A DNA stretch of 64,000 bases from Siphonodentalium dalli (GCA_032622095.1 CP136069.1:170742394-170806393); one strand, 5' to 3'. Counted from the stretch's first letter, positions 36,445 through 48,799 are shown. Numbers and translations: made by a program. The notes: generated from the sequence alone by a model not told the origin.

Positions 36445-37321
36445 ATCCTCATGGAACTACTCGCCAATGAGTAATTGGTATAGCAAGGGACAAGTTGTCC
36501 CGTTAGGAGGTTGATGGGCAAAATAATGCTGTTCAGGACAAGTGGGAGACACAGAGTCCTAGATTGGTGTTCCTCAGTTGAAGTTGGTGGTATTCACTCA
36601 TTAGTTACATCTATTATGCAATTTATTTTCTGCTATTAAGTGGCTATAGAAACTAAACAGAAGGGAAAAAGTAATGTTAATTTGAGACTGGATACTTCAC
36701 ACAAGATGAGGCCTAAGCAAAATCAGGTCCCCAGAGGGTCCCCAATTTGGTGATGTTAGCCCGCATCTCTTAATTCACCCCATGTGCACCTCATTATGCA
36801 TATGTCGGACACACCATTTCAAGGCATGAGTACCGTTATGTTTCAACCGTGGGGTGTATGGTTGGAAATTTGGGGTACCAGTTGGTACCATCTATTGACA
36901 ATTTCAAAACAAACTGGACACCACTTCTATAACTGGAAACTTTCCAAATGATGACCATTCCGTACTAACAATGGACAGAGAAAAGTTTATATTCGACTTT
37001 TGGCTAAAACATTTCAAATTCACGCTAAATACTTCTGATTGGAAATTCATACTGTCATACCGATTTGATCAAAGGTGGGGGACTAAATACCACTATATCG
37101 CATGTTGCTACATCCCTGTAGATTTAAATGGAATTCCCTCAGCCTTGGAAATCCCTCAGGTTCTGGGGTACATTAGGACATTCCAAGGCGGTGACTTCCA
37201 CCCTCAACTGTAGCACTCTAGTTACGTCCCGGAGTGTGAGCCCACCTGTCCACTAAATTTGGTCGCGGTGTAATATACTTCAATTGTACTGGAGACACTA
37301 TTTGTAATGTAATTCTCCAGT
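36445..37321. other. No gene supported
   Basis: An 80-codon frame at 36971-37213 is tryptophan-rich and looks faintly protein-like, but no motif or paralogue is seen. Confidence 0.35.
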
Positions 37322-37590
37322 TTAGCCCGTCAACGACTGAAGCTTCCTGAAATTTTACGAAAACCCAGTGCCAATGCATTCTCTTATATACATGTACATG
37401 AGTCTCACATAGGGAGTATGGGAACCTCGCATATATAAGATAATGCATTGGCCTAACCATATCTACCTTGACCTTGTAAACCAGTGTATTATCTTATATT
37501 TGCGAGGCTCCCCATTGGATACACGTATATATAAGAGAATGCACTGACACATGATATCTAATGCGCAGCTCCAATCATATATATACGTGT
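37322..37590 (-). mobile_element. Family C copy, reverse orientation
   Basis: CCAATGCATTCTCTTATATA, CTCGCATATATAAGA, AATGCATTGGCC and GCGCAGCTCCAATCAT recur in inverse order relative to 3569-3829. The TTAA flanks are eroded. Confidence 0.65.
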
Positions 37591-38940
37591 AGATGGACTA
37601 GTACCAGTTCGATGACAGTTCTTTTCCTTTTCCATAAATGTCACCGAAATCATATGGTGGACCAATATGTTGCCGAGTCAGGGGACATGGTGAGAGTGTG
37701 ATTGGGGGGGGGGGGGGGGGAATTATTAAGGCTTATACAGTTTTTTGGAATTCAATCGATCATAACTCAGGATTGTATTGGAAATGGTCAATTCCGTAAA
37801 ACGATATTTATATGTGTCCTGTGCTCTTCAATTTGACACTCACTAATTTCACAGCATATAAATAAATTTGAAATTGAAATGCCTCCTTAATTCATTCAAT
37901 GCCGGCGACGAGATATCTCGTCGCCCGAAGGACGCCATATATGTGCCGGCGACGATATATATGTTAATTGGAATGGATTTTCATTGTATAAAGGTCGATT
38001 CATATCAAGTCGGGCATACCCTGATCATCGTAGATTTGGCTTGACGCCAAACGACATAGGAACGCTGATGTCGACAACGTGCACATTATGTCAATCAAAC
38101 TCTGTACCTTAAGGGATTGGCCAAATTTCAATTAAAATTTACTATAGAAAAAACTGTCGATAGACTGCTCTTACAGTGTTGACGATATCAAACTGAATTT
38201 TGGTATTGTGGGATTTTTTGATGCGCTGAAGCAGATATAATTGTAACCGGGTTAATTCGATGGCACAAAATGTGTCATTGACACCGTAGCTACAGCACGA
38301 ACTGGACGTACGCCGCACCGCGGATAGTGCGACTGTTGTAGGCCTAGATAACTGAAGCAATATTCATTTTCGATTCCCCCAGGAGAAATGGTACTGAATG
38401 GGTTAAGCGACTGGGAATTTCTAAAATGTGTTGTAGACCAAAATTGGAACATTTTCCTACTTTCAATAAAACTGAATAGATGGAAATACGTTTTAACCGT
38501 TTACTACGTGGGTGTTCGGTAGGAAGATTTCAACAGATCGAAGTACGAGTTACAAAAACGTAATGATCAGTGGATCTGCAGTTCGCGATAGGCATTGAAA
38601 GTGACATATACATGTAAGGATAAACAAAAATGCGTTGCTCTAATTGTGAGCTCATTACGACCACGTGTATCCTGGAATATGTTGAATATCAGCCAATCTA
38701 AACCACTATCAAATATTATCACCAAACGAATTCTTCTTAAGAGGTGAACTGTGACTTATATAACAATTATATATATACATGAGTATGTACATAGTAACTT
38801 CATACAACAATGAAGAAACTGCAACAGAAACAATGCAACATTGTGAAACCAATAATTTCCAATAAGTTGACGCGAACCCAATGAGGGAGGGTTGGTGAGA
38901 ATAAATCTGAGCCTTGAGTGGCTTTAACATTGCCAAGCTT
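37591..38940. other. No gene; 22-bp perfect palindrome at 37904-37925
   Basis: GGCGACGAGATATCTCGTCGCC is a perfect palindrome, and GCCGGCGACGATATAT follows at 37955-37970. A G run lies at about 37706-37720. The rest is unassigned. Confidence 0.45.
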
Positions 38941-39018
38941 GACCGGGTCGAATCGGGTGGATGATTGTATACGAGGGGTGACCAGGTCGAATCGGGTGGA
39001 TGATTGTACACGAGGAGC
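38941..39018 (+). repeat. Two-copy 39-bp tandem repeat
   Basis: GGTCGAATCGGGTGGATGAT occurs at 38945 and 38984, each followed by TGTAYACGAGG. Confidence 0.8.
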
Positions 39019-39759
39019 ACGCGATAGTAGATCGCTGAGCTAACGCTGACGGTCCGTGACCAATTATGTTCAGACAGACGATTACTAACCCATAACCAAC
39101 CAATTCTCATTGTAGGTTGAACTTCAATATATAAATTTATATTCTGACAACTCTGACCAATATTACATAGGCCGTACATCAGTGTGATAGAGTTATCACT
39201 CCTATGTCATTAAATCGATCCTCCCAGACGCTATATGCGAAATTATAGTGCATCTTCCCTCGCATTGTTCTCAGTCCACATCGATCGAACTTTCTCATTC
39301 AGTGTACAATGTCCTTACTGCATATAATTGTTCAAACCTGCGAATACGGCTTTGGTTCAAGGCCATGTGGATACACTCACATCGGAGGAGTCGTTCTAGC
39401 AACGACCCTGTTCGGGTCCCACGTGGTTCCATTTGGGCAATTCAGCGTTTGCTCACAGGTCTCTCGAACAAACAAAAATTGCCCCCACCCCAATAATACC
39501 TAATCCTATTGAAAGGTATCTATCTTCTTCGGGGCTATAATATTTTTTTTAAATTAGTCCATAAACTGGTTACAAATGCACAACAATAATATAAGCGCCT
39601 CATATATTGATAGAATGACATTTCATTACCCTTCAATAAGATATATGCCGTTTAAAAGTTGGTTATGAAGAACTCCGGTTATCATTATATGTCTGACGAC
39701 GACCGGCTGTTTTTTCTTATGTATCCGACATGACGTCCACTCCAAGAATCAGATTTGAC
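39019..39759. other. No gene recognised
   Basis: Two overlapping plus-strand frames (39248-39503) are unremarkable. No tRNA-like fold could be built around TGTTCGGGTCCC near 39410. Confidence 0.35.
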
Positions 39760-39854
39760 AATAATTTGTACAGACACACGCTTCAAAGACACTTTCAACG
39801 ATACGTTACGTATCGTTGAAAGTGTCTTTGAAGCCTGTGTCGGTACAAATTATT
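39760..39854. repeat. Near-perfect 95-bp palindrome
   Basis: Arms of 46 nt (39760-39805 and 39809-39854) are separated by TTA and differ at about two positions. The core reads GACACTTTCAACGATACG / CGTATCGTTGAAAGTGTC. The high identity implies recent origin or active maintenance. Confidence 0.9.
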
Positions 39855-40078
39855 ACATATCATATGTACATGTAGTGTATATATATTATGCGTCATTAGA
39901 AGCGGAATTGTGCACTGACCGACTAGTCCAGTCAATCTGGCTAAAACAATAGGCCAACCTCACACTAATTGCAACATAATTGTTCTCTTCAGTTGTGTTC
40001 AGAGTAGTAACCAGACATCACTATACAAAACGTCCCAAGAATATTGAGGTCGCCAAACTGGTTTTGCCATATATTTTG

Positions 40079-40433
40079 TATATAGAGAGCGTTTCACTTT
40101 TTTGAAATATGTGATTTCACCACGTGGTCAATTTAAGCTATTTTAAGGGGGGGGGGGGGGGCTAAAAATCTCACATTTTGTGTAATATTGTCGACATAAA
40201 GGTTTTAAACAGATTACATGGTATTTTTAATATAAGGGTGGTTTAGTTGTTTTTATAGAGAGCGTTTATTTTTTTCTCCAAAATATGTGATTTCACCATT
40301 TGGTCAACTTAATTCATTTTAGTCGGCTAAAGTCTGATAACATCTCTCACATTTTGTGTTGGCTACAATTGAGATTGTTTATATAAAGGTTTTAACCACA
40401 TCACATTATATTTTGAATAAAAGAGTGGCTTAA
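40079..40433 (+). repeat. Two-copy tandem repeat, about 175 bp
   Basis: TATAGAGAGCGTTT ... ATATGTGATTTCACCA ... TCTCACATTTTGTGT ... TATAAAGGTTTTAA occurs in order at 40085 and again at 40253. The first copy holds a G run at about 40147-40161. Confidence 0.8.
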
Positions 40434-40542
40434 ACTTATGAAAAATGAATGACAATCACAAACAAAGAGTTCTCATGTTGTGCGTGTTGTCTATAGGACT
40501 CAGGATATATTGAGAACTAGCCGTATGAGTCTTCTGTATACT

Positions 40543-40701
40543 ATAATAGTAAATCCCGGGTATAAATTAACTGCAAAATAACACATTTTTAGACTCATGA
40601 GATATATTATTGTGCAAACATTATATTTGCACAATAATATATCTCATGAGTCTAAAAAGGTGTTATTTTGCAGTTAATTTATACCCGAGATTTACTATTA
40701 T
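40543..40701. repeat. Long near-perfect hairpin (76-bp arms, 7-nt loop)
   Basis: The left arm 40543-40618 and right arm 40626-40701 differ at only two or three positions. The inner stem is CATGAGATATATTATTGTGC. CTATAGGACTCAG (about 40491) and CTATAGAACTCAG (about 40704) lie outside the arms as direct repeats, possibly a target duplication. Confidence 0.9.
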
Positions 40702-40747
40702 CCTATAGAACTCAGCTGACCTGTATACTAGTCTTCATTCTCACTGT

Positions 40748-41002
40748 CTATTTTTGATGCGGAATTTGTACATGCAGATCCTTTGCAGTGACCATGTCTA
40801 AATCATTGGATAAACCCTTCCAGTGCTGGATCTGGCAATATACGCTGAGGCCGTGGTATTTTGCAGCTCCAGAAGCTGGTGGAAGTTGTCGCGGCTCAAT
40901 GTACGAAGATCCCGTTGCATTCATTTTGCATAAAACATTGAGATTAATGTCAGTATCATCGTTGTAGAGACGTACAGGGAGTTCTTGTCTGCATATATGA
41001 TT
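40748..41002 (-). pseudogene. Relic of an unnamed, probably transposon-associated protein
   Basis: An open minus-strand stretch of about 84 codons between a TGA at 41003-41005 and a TAG at 40748-40750. It contains IEPRQLPPASGAAKYHGLSV and YCQIQHWKG. The pattern LPP-x3-AA-x-(F/Y)H-x5-Y-x-Q-x-QW-x-G recalls, from memory, the C-terminus of a repetitive hypothetical protein family of marine invertebrates whose name I do not know. A further minus-strand frame (41019-41234) lies upstream in a different phase, so at least one frameshift separates them. It lacks a start codon. Confidence 0.4.
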
Positions 41003-41359
41003 TCATCACTGGTGGCATTTATATTGTTGAATACAGCAGCATATTAGCGGAATCATCACTGTGCAGAAATTTCTTCATATAGTCTCGATGTTGTGTCGCA
41101 ACATAACACCGTGTGGATAAATAAGATGTTGCCACATATGGGTACCGACAGCTGTTTCTTAATTGACCAATCTCCCAACTGTTTGGCTGTTTCTTTTTGA
41201 CATTCACCTTTGGTAAAGAAAATACTATAACCATCAGTTTAAGTATAATATGAGAAAAGAACTGGGATATCCTCTCCTATCACGATGGTGTCATTCGTTA
41301 ACGAGGCATCAATGGCAGTGTGCGCAGTCAGCAAATCGGCATCAGATTCACCATGTTTG

Positions 41360-42655
41360 GTGTCACACCCCAACTTCATGATCTTGTTTTGGGGTCACAC
41401 ACGTGGTGTTCCAAACCATCCAACCAATCTGCCATCTGATCCAAACCACACAAGTGTCCATGTCATCAAGTGAGTGTGTCAAACAACCAAAAATGTCTGT
41501 TCATATTCACCAAACCCGTATCCTAAAACATACAAAGGGCGTCCAAAAACCACCCAACAGATCTTCCAAATGATTCAATCCATACCATGATTGCAAAATC
41601 CACACAAAGGGTGTCGTATCCACGCAATAAGTGTTCCATGCCACCCGATGCATACTCCAAACCACACAATGGTGTCACCAACCACGGACATATAGTATCG
41701 AAAAACAGTCAACGGTTGACACAAACCACCATATGACTGTCACAAACCATCAATTAAGTGGCCCAACCCACAGAAAGTGTATCACATATCACACATGTAG
41801 TGTTCCAAACAGTCTAACGGGTCTCTGAACCCACATGAGTGTACCACACTTTCCATCTAGTGTTCCAAACCAATCAGGTAGTGCACCCAACAACCCAATG
41901 GGTGTCCGTATTTACAAATTAAGTGTTCCATAGCATCCAATGAGCACCCATACCATCCAATCAGCGTCCCAGGCCATCCACCGAGAGTCATAAACCAACC
42001 CGTATGTGTCCCAAGCCTCAATTTGAGTGTCCCAAATTACCCAAATAGTGTCCCAAACCATCACAAAGAGTGCCCCGAACCAGTCAACTGGTGTTTCAGT
42101 TCATCTGGATTAACTAAGACCACCCAACTAATGTCTGAAACCATCCGTTGGGTCTCTAAAACCATCCAATGAGTGTCTTTAACCACATTAGTGTACACAT
42201 CTCTCCATCGAGTATGCCAAATGACAACCCGACTGTCACTCAAATGAGTTCCCCAAACCATCCAATGATTGTCCCGTGGTTTGGTAAACTTGCTGGATGG
42301 TTGAGATTATTTGGTAATTGCCTGTGACACACGTTCGATGCTTTGGATCACTACGTATAAGGTTTGAGTCTCTAATCAGATCATGGTGATTTAAATTATT
42401 TGTGATGTGTCTTTGGCACCTCTTGGTTGGTTTGGGGACACTAATTTGGTTGACTTGGTTGGGACACCGTTCAATGTGGTATGTGATATCAGTTGATGAA
42501 TGGGACACGCTTTGGTGGTTTGGAATACTAGTTGGTTGGATTTAGACACTCGTTGGGTAGTTTGGAAATTGGAACACTTGCTATGTGTTATATCACACTA
42601 TTTGTATGATTTGATACACCTGTTGAGTGGATATATTGGGCACTCATTACGTGTG
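41360..42655. repeat. 21-bp minisatellite with an orientation switch near 42270
   Basis: From about 41360 to 42265 degenerate units of the form GTGTCCCAAACCATCCAATGA run on the plus strand. From about 42280 to 42655 the complementary form (TGGTTTGGGACACTCATTGG) runs instead. Clearest units lie at 41940-42200. Frames inside contain frequent stops. Confidence 0.85.
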
Positions 42656-43378
42656 ACCTCGATCCAGCAGCAATAGAAGCATCCCATTGCGAGAAATAAT
42701 CACGAAACGCTCTTTATGTGTTATTTACTTCATCTTTTTTCAACGGGTGTGTGGTGTTGACAATATTTAAAGTCATATACATGTTTCACAGCCGATAAGG
42801 CAACATTAATGACACATTTCCGGTGTGTTAAAATAAGTTGGATCCCAAGCGCACTATGAAGTTAGCATAATATAATTATGTTAACATATTTGTATAACCC
42901 TATCACGGAACCCCGTTTCTGTGGTAATTTTATAATAAAACATATTGTCAAACAATCATTAAACATGAACTATTTCCTCAAATTCTTCATTGTGATGAAC
43001 TAGACACGCGAGAACCTTCGTAAACCTGTTTTATCCTGTTTCATAGCCGATTGACAGGGATTTCCCATTATAGCTATTCGTAGGAAAGGAAACGGATGCA
43101 TAGCAACCGTTCCTAAGGGGGTCTTATATGGTTGTCTCCCAATCTTAAAATGATCGGTTACGTGTCAGGTACCTATATAGCAAATTTCATGCTTTTATCA
43201 AAACATTTGCAATTATTATGTTCTTTTACCTAATCGCCTGGAGCTGATTGGTGCACAATTATCACTAGACATTTAGAATTTTTTATCACTATATTGACTG
43301 GACTAAACTCAATTAAATCATGCCACAATACTGCCTAAGAGGCACCAGTCTATATAAAACCGAGTCTTTGACAAAGCA
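42656..43378. other. No gene recognised
   Basis: Spacer between the minisatellite and the foldback element. No arms or repeats noticed. Confidence 0.35.
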
Positions 43379-44163
43379 GGAGCGGACAACAGGACCTGTG
43401 GAAAATATCAGATATGCCAACATATACTATAGCAGTGACAAGTCCGATTTTTAGGAAAAGTACACCATCTTATCATATTCCTCATAGATTCTCACCATCT
43501 TTCTTCTCATTCGCAATATATATCATTGTGTCCTATTGGCCATGGAATGTGCTTTATATTGATGTATAATTCGATAGTATCAAACGAAGGGAAGTCGAGA
43601 TATCATATCGAAAACTAGCCAAATCTACCGATGAAAAGCGGTCGTCAGTTTCCCTGTCCGGTAAGTAGTGATTAAACATGTACGCGGATACCAATTCAAT
43701 TATTTCGATCGCAATTGCTTGCAACTTGCGAATTCCCCGTACGATATGTCGACTTCTCTTAAATAGACTTCGTCAAGTTATATAACAAACGAAATAGCAT
43801 TTTATGTCCTATAACATACACTGGGGCATAATTTGGCTGAGTTGACCATTTCTTATAATTATTGAAGATATTAGGCGGACAGGGAGACTAACGACCCGTT
43901 TTACTCCCAAATGTCCAGTAGATATTACATTTTTTCGGTACGATGCCCTTCGTTTGATATTATGGAATTATAAATCAAAAGAAAGGAAATGTCATGGCCA
44001 ATAAGACACACTGCATCTCATGAGATATATTATGACTGATTTGAATTATTTTGTGAATATGATAGATGTTGTGTTTTTCCCAATATCGGACTTGTAAACC
44101 TTGTCACTGGTATAGTATATTGGTGCATCTTCTATTTTTCCACAGGCGCATGTGGAGCGGACA
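43379..44163. mobile_element. Foldback element with long inverted repeats and 10-bp duplication
   Basis: GGAGCGGACA flanks the element at 43379-43388 and 44154-44163. Arms of about 280 bp (43389-43670 and 43868-44153) are imperfect inverses: CCTGTGGAAAATATCAGATA against the complement of the right end, CAGTGACAAGTCCGAT shared, and GTATCAAACGAAGGG shared. The central spacer is about 195 bp. Long terminal repeats with 9-11 bp duplication are typical of Mutator-like elements. No transposase encoded. Confidence 0.8.
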
Positions 44164-45159
44164 TCATGTCGAACGAATGACAAAACAACTGGTTTGCGTC
44201 CGACTTGTGGTCAAAACCGGAGTTCCTCTGACCCAACTTCACACGGGATACATCAAATTGAAGAGTAATAAAATATCTTTCTACCTATATATGTATGTGA
44301 GACGTTTATGTAACAAATATAATTTTTGTGTATTTTGACATTAACAAAATCATAAAAAGATATCACAGAAGACAGACACCTTTCTATGGGATTACATATT
44401 ATTGGGGTGGGGTAACATTTTGTTCTGGGGACCTGATATTCTATGTCTGATTGATAATATAGAGTCGGAAATCTACACTGTTTACAGCCACAATTCCAAT
44501 GAAACCAGATTGCACTTTTATAACTTCTCCATTTAAAAATCAATGTTGCTTGAATTTCAAGAGATATATTGTGTTTTTGATGCAATATTTCTGTCAAACT
44601 ATCACATGCATGGTATAATGGAACGACTCTAGTCAACCCGGATGCCAACAAAATAATGTGGTTTATGTATGCATATTATTGTACAACGATATATTTACAC
44701 TTATAAGCTTAGAAATGATCAGGCCTCTGTTCATGGCCTTATTGAGAAAATACAATTTCAGAAAAATAAAGAGATCATATGCACCTCAAACTGGCATTGC
44801 GCTGAGATCGTATTTATATCGTACTAACTTAATCCACGAATATTCTCCTGCGAAATACAGAGAGAACCCATGGAACTGACATGCCTTTGCCAGACATACC
44901 ACACCACACCAAATATGTTATATGCAAGACAACGTGTATTTTAATTACATCTATTCAGCAGAATGTGTATATCCAGCTGAATGAAATAATTGGTTTAAAT
45001 TGTATATATATATATACCATTATCTTTATGAAGTATACACAGTTGAACTAAGTCTTTATAATCTGAACAAAAATGACAAAAATAAAAAAAATCATTTACT
45101 AGTATCTGGCAACCAATTGTTACACACATACCAACAAAACTGATTCCAAGTACACTCCC
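44164..45159. other. No gene recognised
   Basis: A 132-codon minus-strand frame (44253-44651) is cysteine- and tyrosine-rich but has no recognisable motif. ACATACCACACCACACCA near 44895 resembles 46262-46280, an old duplication. Confidence 0.35.
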
Positions 45160-45770
45160 CTAGGGAAAATACCAGATATACCAATATATACTATGCCAGT
45201 CACTGGTATAGTATATGGCGTATATTGGCACAGCTGCTATTTTCCACAGGCGCATGTGATTCTAGACCCATGCGCACATAGCATGCACGTGATTACTTTA
45301 AATCGGATGTCACTCTCATTGCGTTACTCGGACATTCAAGCATACGATATGATGCTGGGTACAAACTCTAGGAAATATTCCCAGTAATAATGTCAAGCCA
45401 ATGCTTACATGTGGTACAATAATTGACTTATGGTTACTTCAACTTACACAGGATGTTATATTGTATACTGGCTATAGTTTAATGCTTTACCAAGTGACGT
45501 ACATTTCAAAACATACGACACCTGGCTATGGACTGTATGGTCATTTCTCTTGCCAGATTGTAAATGTATCCATGATGGTCGACATAGTTGTTTCCATTTT
45601 GTTTATTGGTGGGGCCAGCACATTCGATATGTGGCACTCTGTCTACGAGTAGAGTTATCTTTCGCACACCGATATCTGTGTCACCAACATTCTTCGTCTC
45701 CTTCGGTTTGTTTATTGAGACAAACTATTTATTCCAAAATTTATAAATATAATAGTGTCAATTGATAAAA
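45160..45770 (+). repeat. Duplicated segment, copy alpha, starting with a compact foldback remnant
   Basis: 45165-45260 is a short relative of the 43.4-kb foldback ends: GGAAAATACCAGATATACCA faces TATTTTCCACAGGCGCATGT with the middle lost. The rest (45265-45770) recurs at 46693-46850 and about 48050-48390. An 83-codon frame at 45401-45652 is hydrophobic but not conserved in the other copy. Confidence 0.65.
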
Positions 45771-46692
45771 CTAAGGTGCGCTTGAGATCGCTTGATTCAG
45801 CATATATAGACGTGACATTTAAAACAAACCTAATCGTACATTAATAAAGCTACATTTTCATATTAGCGTATTCGTTGAAAGGATACAACACTTAACTAGT
45901 GCAAACATTGTTTTTTTAAAGATACTAATAATGAAATCGGCACTCGTCTAGAACACACTTTTTCACATTTCTGTGCTTACATGTATACACCGATACGAAT
46001 GTATTCTAGCAGATAAAGTAATATTATGAAATGAGCCTGATTATTCCAGACAGAAATAACAGCGTTCAGTGTTCGTGATTTTCTGAAGGCTTCAACTACG
46101 TCTCAATTTAATTTACTTTTATAAAAACCTTTTCTGTTCAAAAGCATCATTTCCGCATGGCTTATCCACCTCTGAAATTGAGCGCTATCAGTATGCGACT
46201 GATGCAAGTGTGATCACAACAACCCGATAAAACAATATAAACATACATTCTGGGCTTTACCAGACACACCACACAAAAGCTATTATATGCGTGGACACGT
46301 GTTGTCTTTTTATGAAATACATTTTTCTTTATGCGCATGTGGCCAGATGACATAGTTGTTATTTGATATACGACATCATATTTATGTTGTATATGCAATT
46401 GAACTATATATATCCAAATCTGATCTGCATGAACGTTATCGAAAAACAAACAACTTTATTTTACTGAGTGCTGCATTTGTTACTTGTATTTTATTATGTC
46501 TCATAATTCCAATAGTACAAAGTTACATTGGGTACAACTGAATAAACAGGCAATTCCGAGTTCAGTATGTTGGTAACATGCTTATTAATTGTACCATACA
46601 CTGGACGATACATTGGTCAGTTATTTATTTGCCTCCGTATATTGAATGTGAAAGGTGCATTCGAAACCAATTGAGACAAATTATTCTCAGAG
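45771..46692. other. No gene recognised
   Basis: Short, overlapping frames on both strands at 46162-46541. No recognisable domain. Confidence 0.35.
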
Positions 46693-48390
46693 TTAATTCC
46701 AAGCCCATGTGTACATACCATGCATATGACTACTTTGTATCGGATGTTAATTTTTGTTTTACTCAGAATTTCAGGTATACAATATGGCATTGGTTGACAA
46801 TTCTAAGAAATAATCCCCGAACTGATATCAAGCCCATGTTTATACAACGTGCATCGATTAAGCAGACCCAGAATACAGCAACGAGAGCCATGTATAGCCT
46901 TTTGAATAGAACAAGAAAGCTGCAGCTGCCTCTAGATATTATGTTTAAATTGTTTGATTCTATGATTATGCCGATTATGCTGTATGGCGGTGAAGTTTGG
47001 TGTTTCGAGAAAACTCAAATTTTGGAGACCATACATCTTAAATTCTGCAAAATTATCACAACAATGAAGTCTAACACACCAAACTACATGATATATGCAG
47101 AATTGGGAAGATACCCCGTACTGATCGAAATTAAGTGCAGAGCAATATCATATTGGTCAAAACTAGTATCGCACGAAGGATCAGAATTAGCTAAGAATGT
47201 ATTCATTCTACTCAGGTATCTCAATGATGGTGATGCCATATTACAAAACAAGATTAAATGGATTTCGTTTATCAAAGAAACACTGCGAGAAGTAAATATG
47301 GAAAGTGCGTGGCAGAATCAGTCACCACTAAGCAAGACAGACATGAAACGCATGAAAGCGAAATTAATAGAACAACAATCAGGTTGCCTCTTCGGCAATC
47401 TAAATATGTCTATTTCAAGCCGTGCCATATTTTATCGAAACATAAATGAGTCGTCAGATTGAGCCGATACTTAGTATATATGCCCTCCTATCTGACTACT
47501 TATTTACTGACAGTAAGAACAGCCAATCACAGACTACCGGTAGAGCAATGCAGATGGAATAAAAGAACACGTAAAGACACGAAATGCCCGTTTTGTGGCG
47601 AAAATGTATGTGATGAATACCATTTTGTTATTTTATGTACAGAACTTAACGATCTGAGAGAAACCTATATCCCGAAGTATTACTGGGAAAATCCTAACAG
47701 AAATAAATTCTACAGATTGCTGTCACTGCTTAATATAACTATATTGAAAAGAGTGAGCATTTTCTTAAAATTGGCGTTTACAAATTTACCATGAAGCAAG
47801 CATTACATTATGTTATATATAATGTAAATAGTATATGAGTTATATCATTTAAGAAAACATATTCCTAAATGTATTAGCATTATTTGTATTTATTATTAAT
47901 ATCATATAATATGATGAACTCATTTATTGATGTACATGTATGTTATGTATTGTTTGTATATATGTATATAAGTAGTATAGCATGTTGCAACTTAAATGTT
48001 GACTTTGCTAATAAACCAGCCATAATGCATGTACAAAGCATGAATTATAGAATATATGGGTTGTTACATTGGTCACTTTTTAAGAATTTAAATATGACAT
48101 ACTTTTAAAACATATATCGCACATGTCCTTCAATACATATGGCCACACCCGGCTTCTGGACATTTTATTTATCTGTTTATATTTTAAAGGTTTCCATGTG
48201 TTCAATACACAGTTGTGTGTGGGTTATTTATGAAGCCGATACCATTGCCTCCGCTATGTGGCATTATGTATAAGAGTAGAGTTAGCTTTCGCACACCGAT
48301 ATCTTAGTCACCAATAATCTGATATCTTCGCATCCGTCGACATGCTTATTTGGACAAACTGTTGATTTCCAATCAGTTTAGACAAGCTAC
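46693..48390 (+). repeat. Duplicated segment, copy beta, interrupted by LINE 2
   Basis: 46693-46850 matches 45265-45400 (AAGCCCATGTGTACATA). 48050-48390 matches about 45480-45770 (TATGTGGCA, GAGTAGAGTTAGCTTTCGCA, CACACCGATATCT). The intervening about 1.2 kb is LINE 2. Confidence 0.65.
46855..48045 (+). pseudogene. LINE 2: 5'-truncated LINE, end of RT and C-terminal domain
   Basis: From about 46855 the plus frame reads TATRAMYSLLNRTRKLQLP, then MLYGGEVWCFEK, HLKFCKIITTMK and AELGRYPVLIEIK, the region following the RT core in several invertebrate LINEs. One frameshift near 47450 is needed to reach TVRTANHRLPVEQCRW and CPFCGENVCDEYHFVILC, the C-terminal zinc motif, ending at 47794. The endonuclease and catalytic YxDD are absent, as expected from 5' truncation. 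The family differs from LINE 1. Clade not assigned. The 3' tail contains AATAAACC near 48010. Confidence 0.75.
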
Positions 48391-48799
48391 TAGTTCCAAT
48401 GGTTATATTAAAGTGACACAAATAAGGCGTTTTTCGACATACATGGTATGTTTTCAAACATATTATCTTGCATTCATATGGCTACATACCTGTTCATAGC
48501 AGGGGATTGGACACAATGTGATTTAGAACATATACTGTTTGTACAATTCGATATCTCAATTGTTTTTAATTTATTCGAACTAATTAACACAGAAAACAAA
48601 TTTCGCGATAAACTGGTTTTCAACTATTGTTCTGAATAATTTTGTGATGCATACCCCCTACTTCCCCCTTCCCCCTTTTGAAATTTAGAAATTCAGCATA
48701 TACAACAGTTCTGAGATGTAAATTTTTCTGACTTTATGCGGCTACTGAAATGTGAACTAATAGTCACCCCAGAACCATCCTATCGAAAACCACCGCGAG
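48391..48799. other. No gene recognised
   Basis: A 63-codon frame at 48448-48639 has no recognisable features. A short C/T-rich tract lies at 48655-48680. Confidence 0.35.

Noticed and set aside
39390-39430. tRNA-derived SINE head (TGTTCGGGTCCC)
   Set aside because: No A box at the right distance and no second copy in the window.
44253-44651. 132-codon minus-strand frame
   Set aside because: Biased A+T-driven composition; no domain or splice context recognised.
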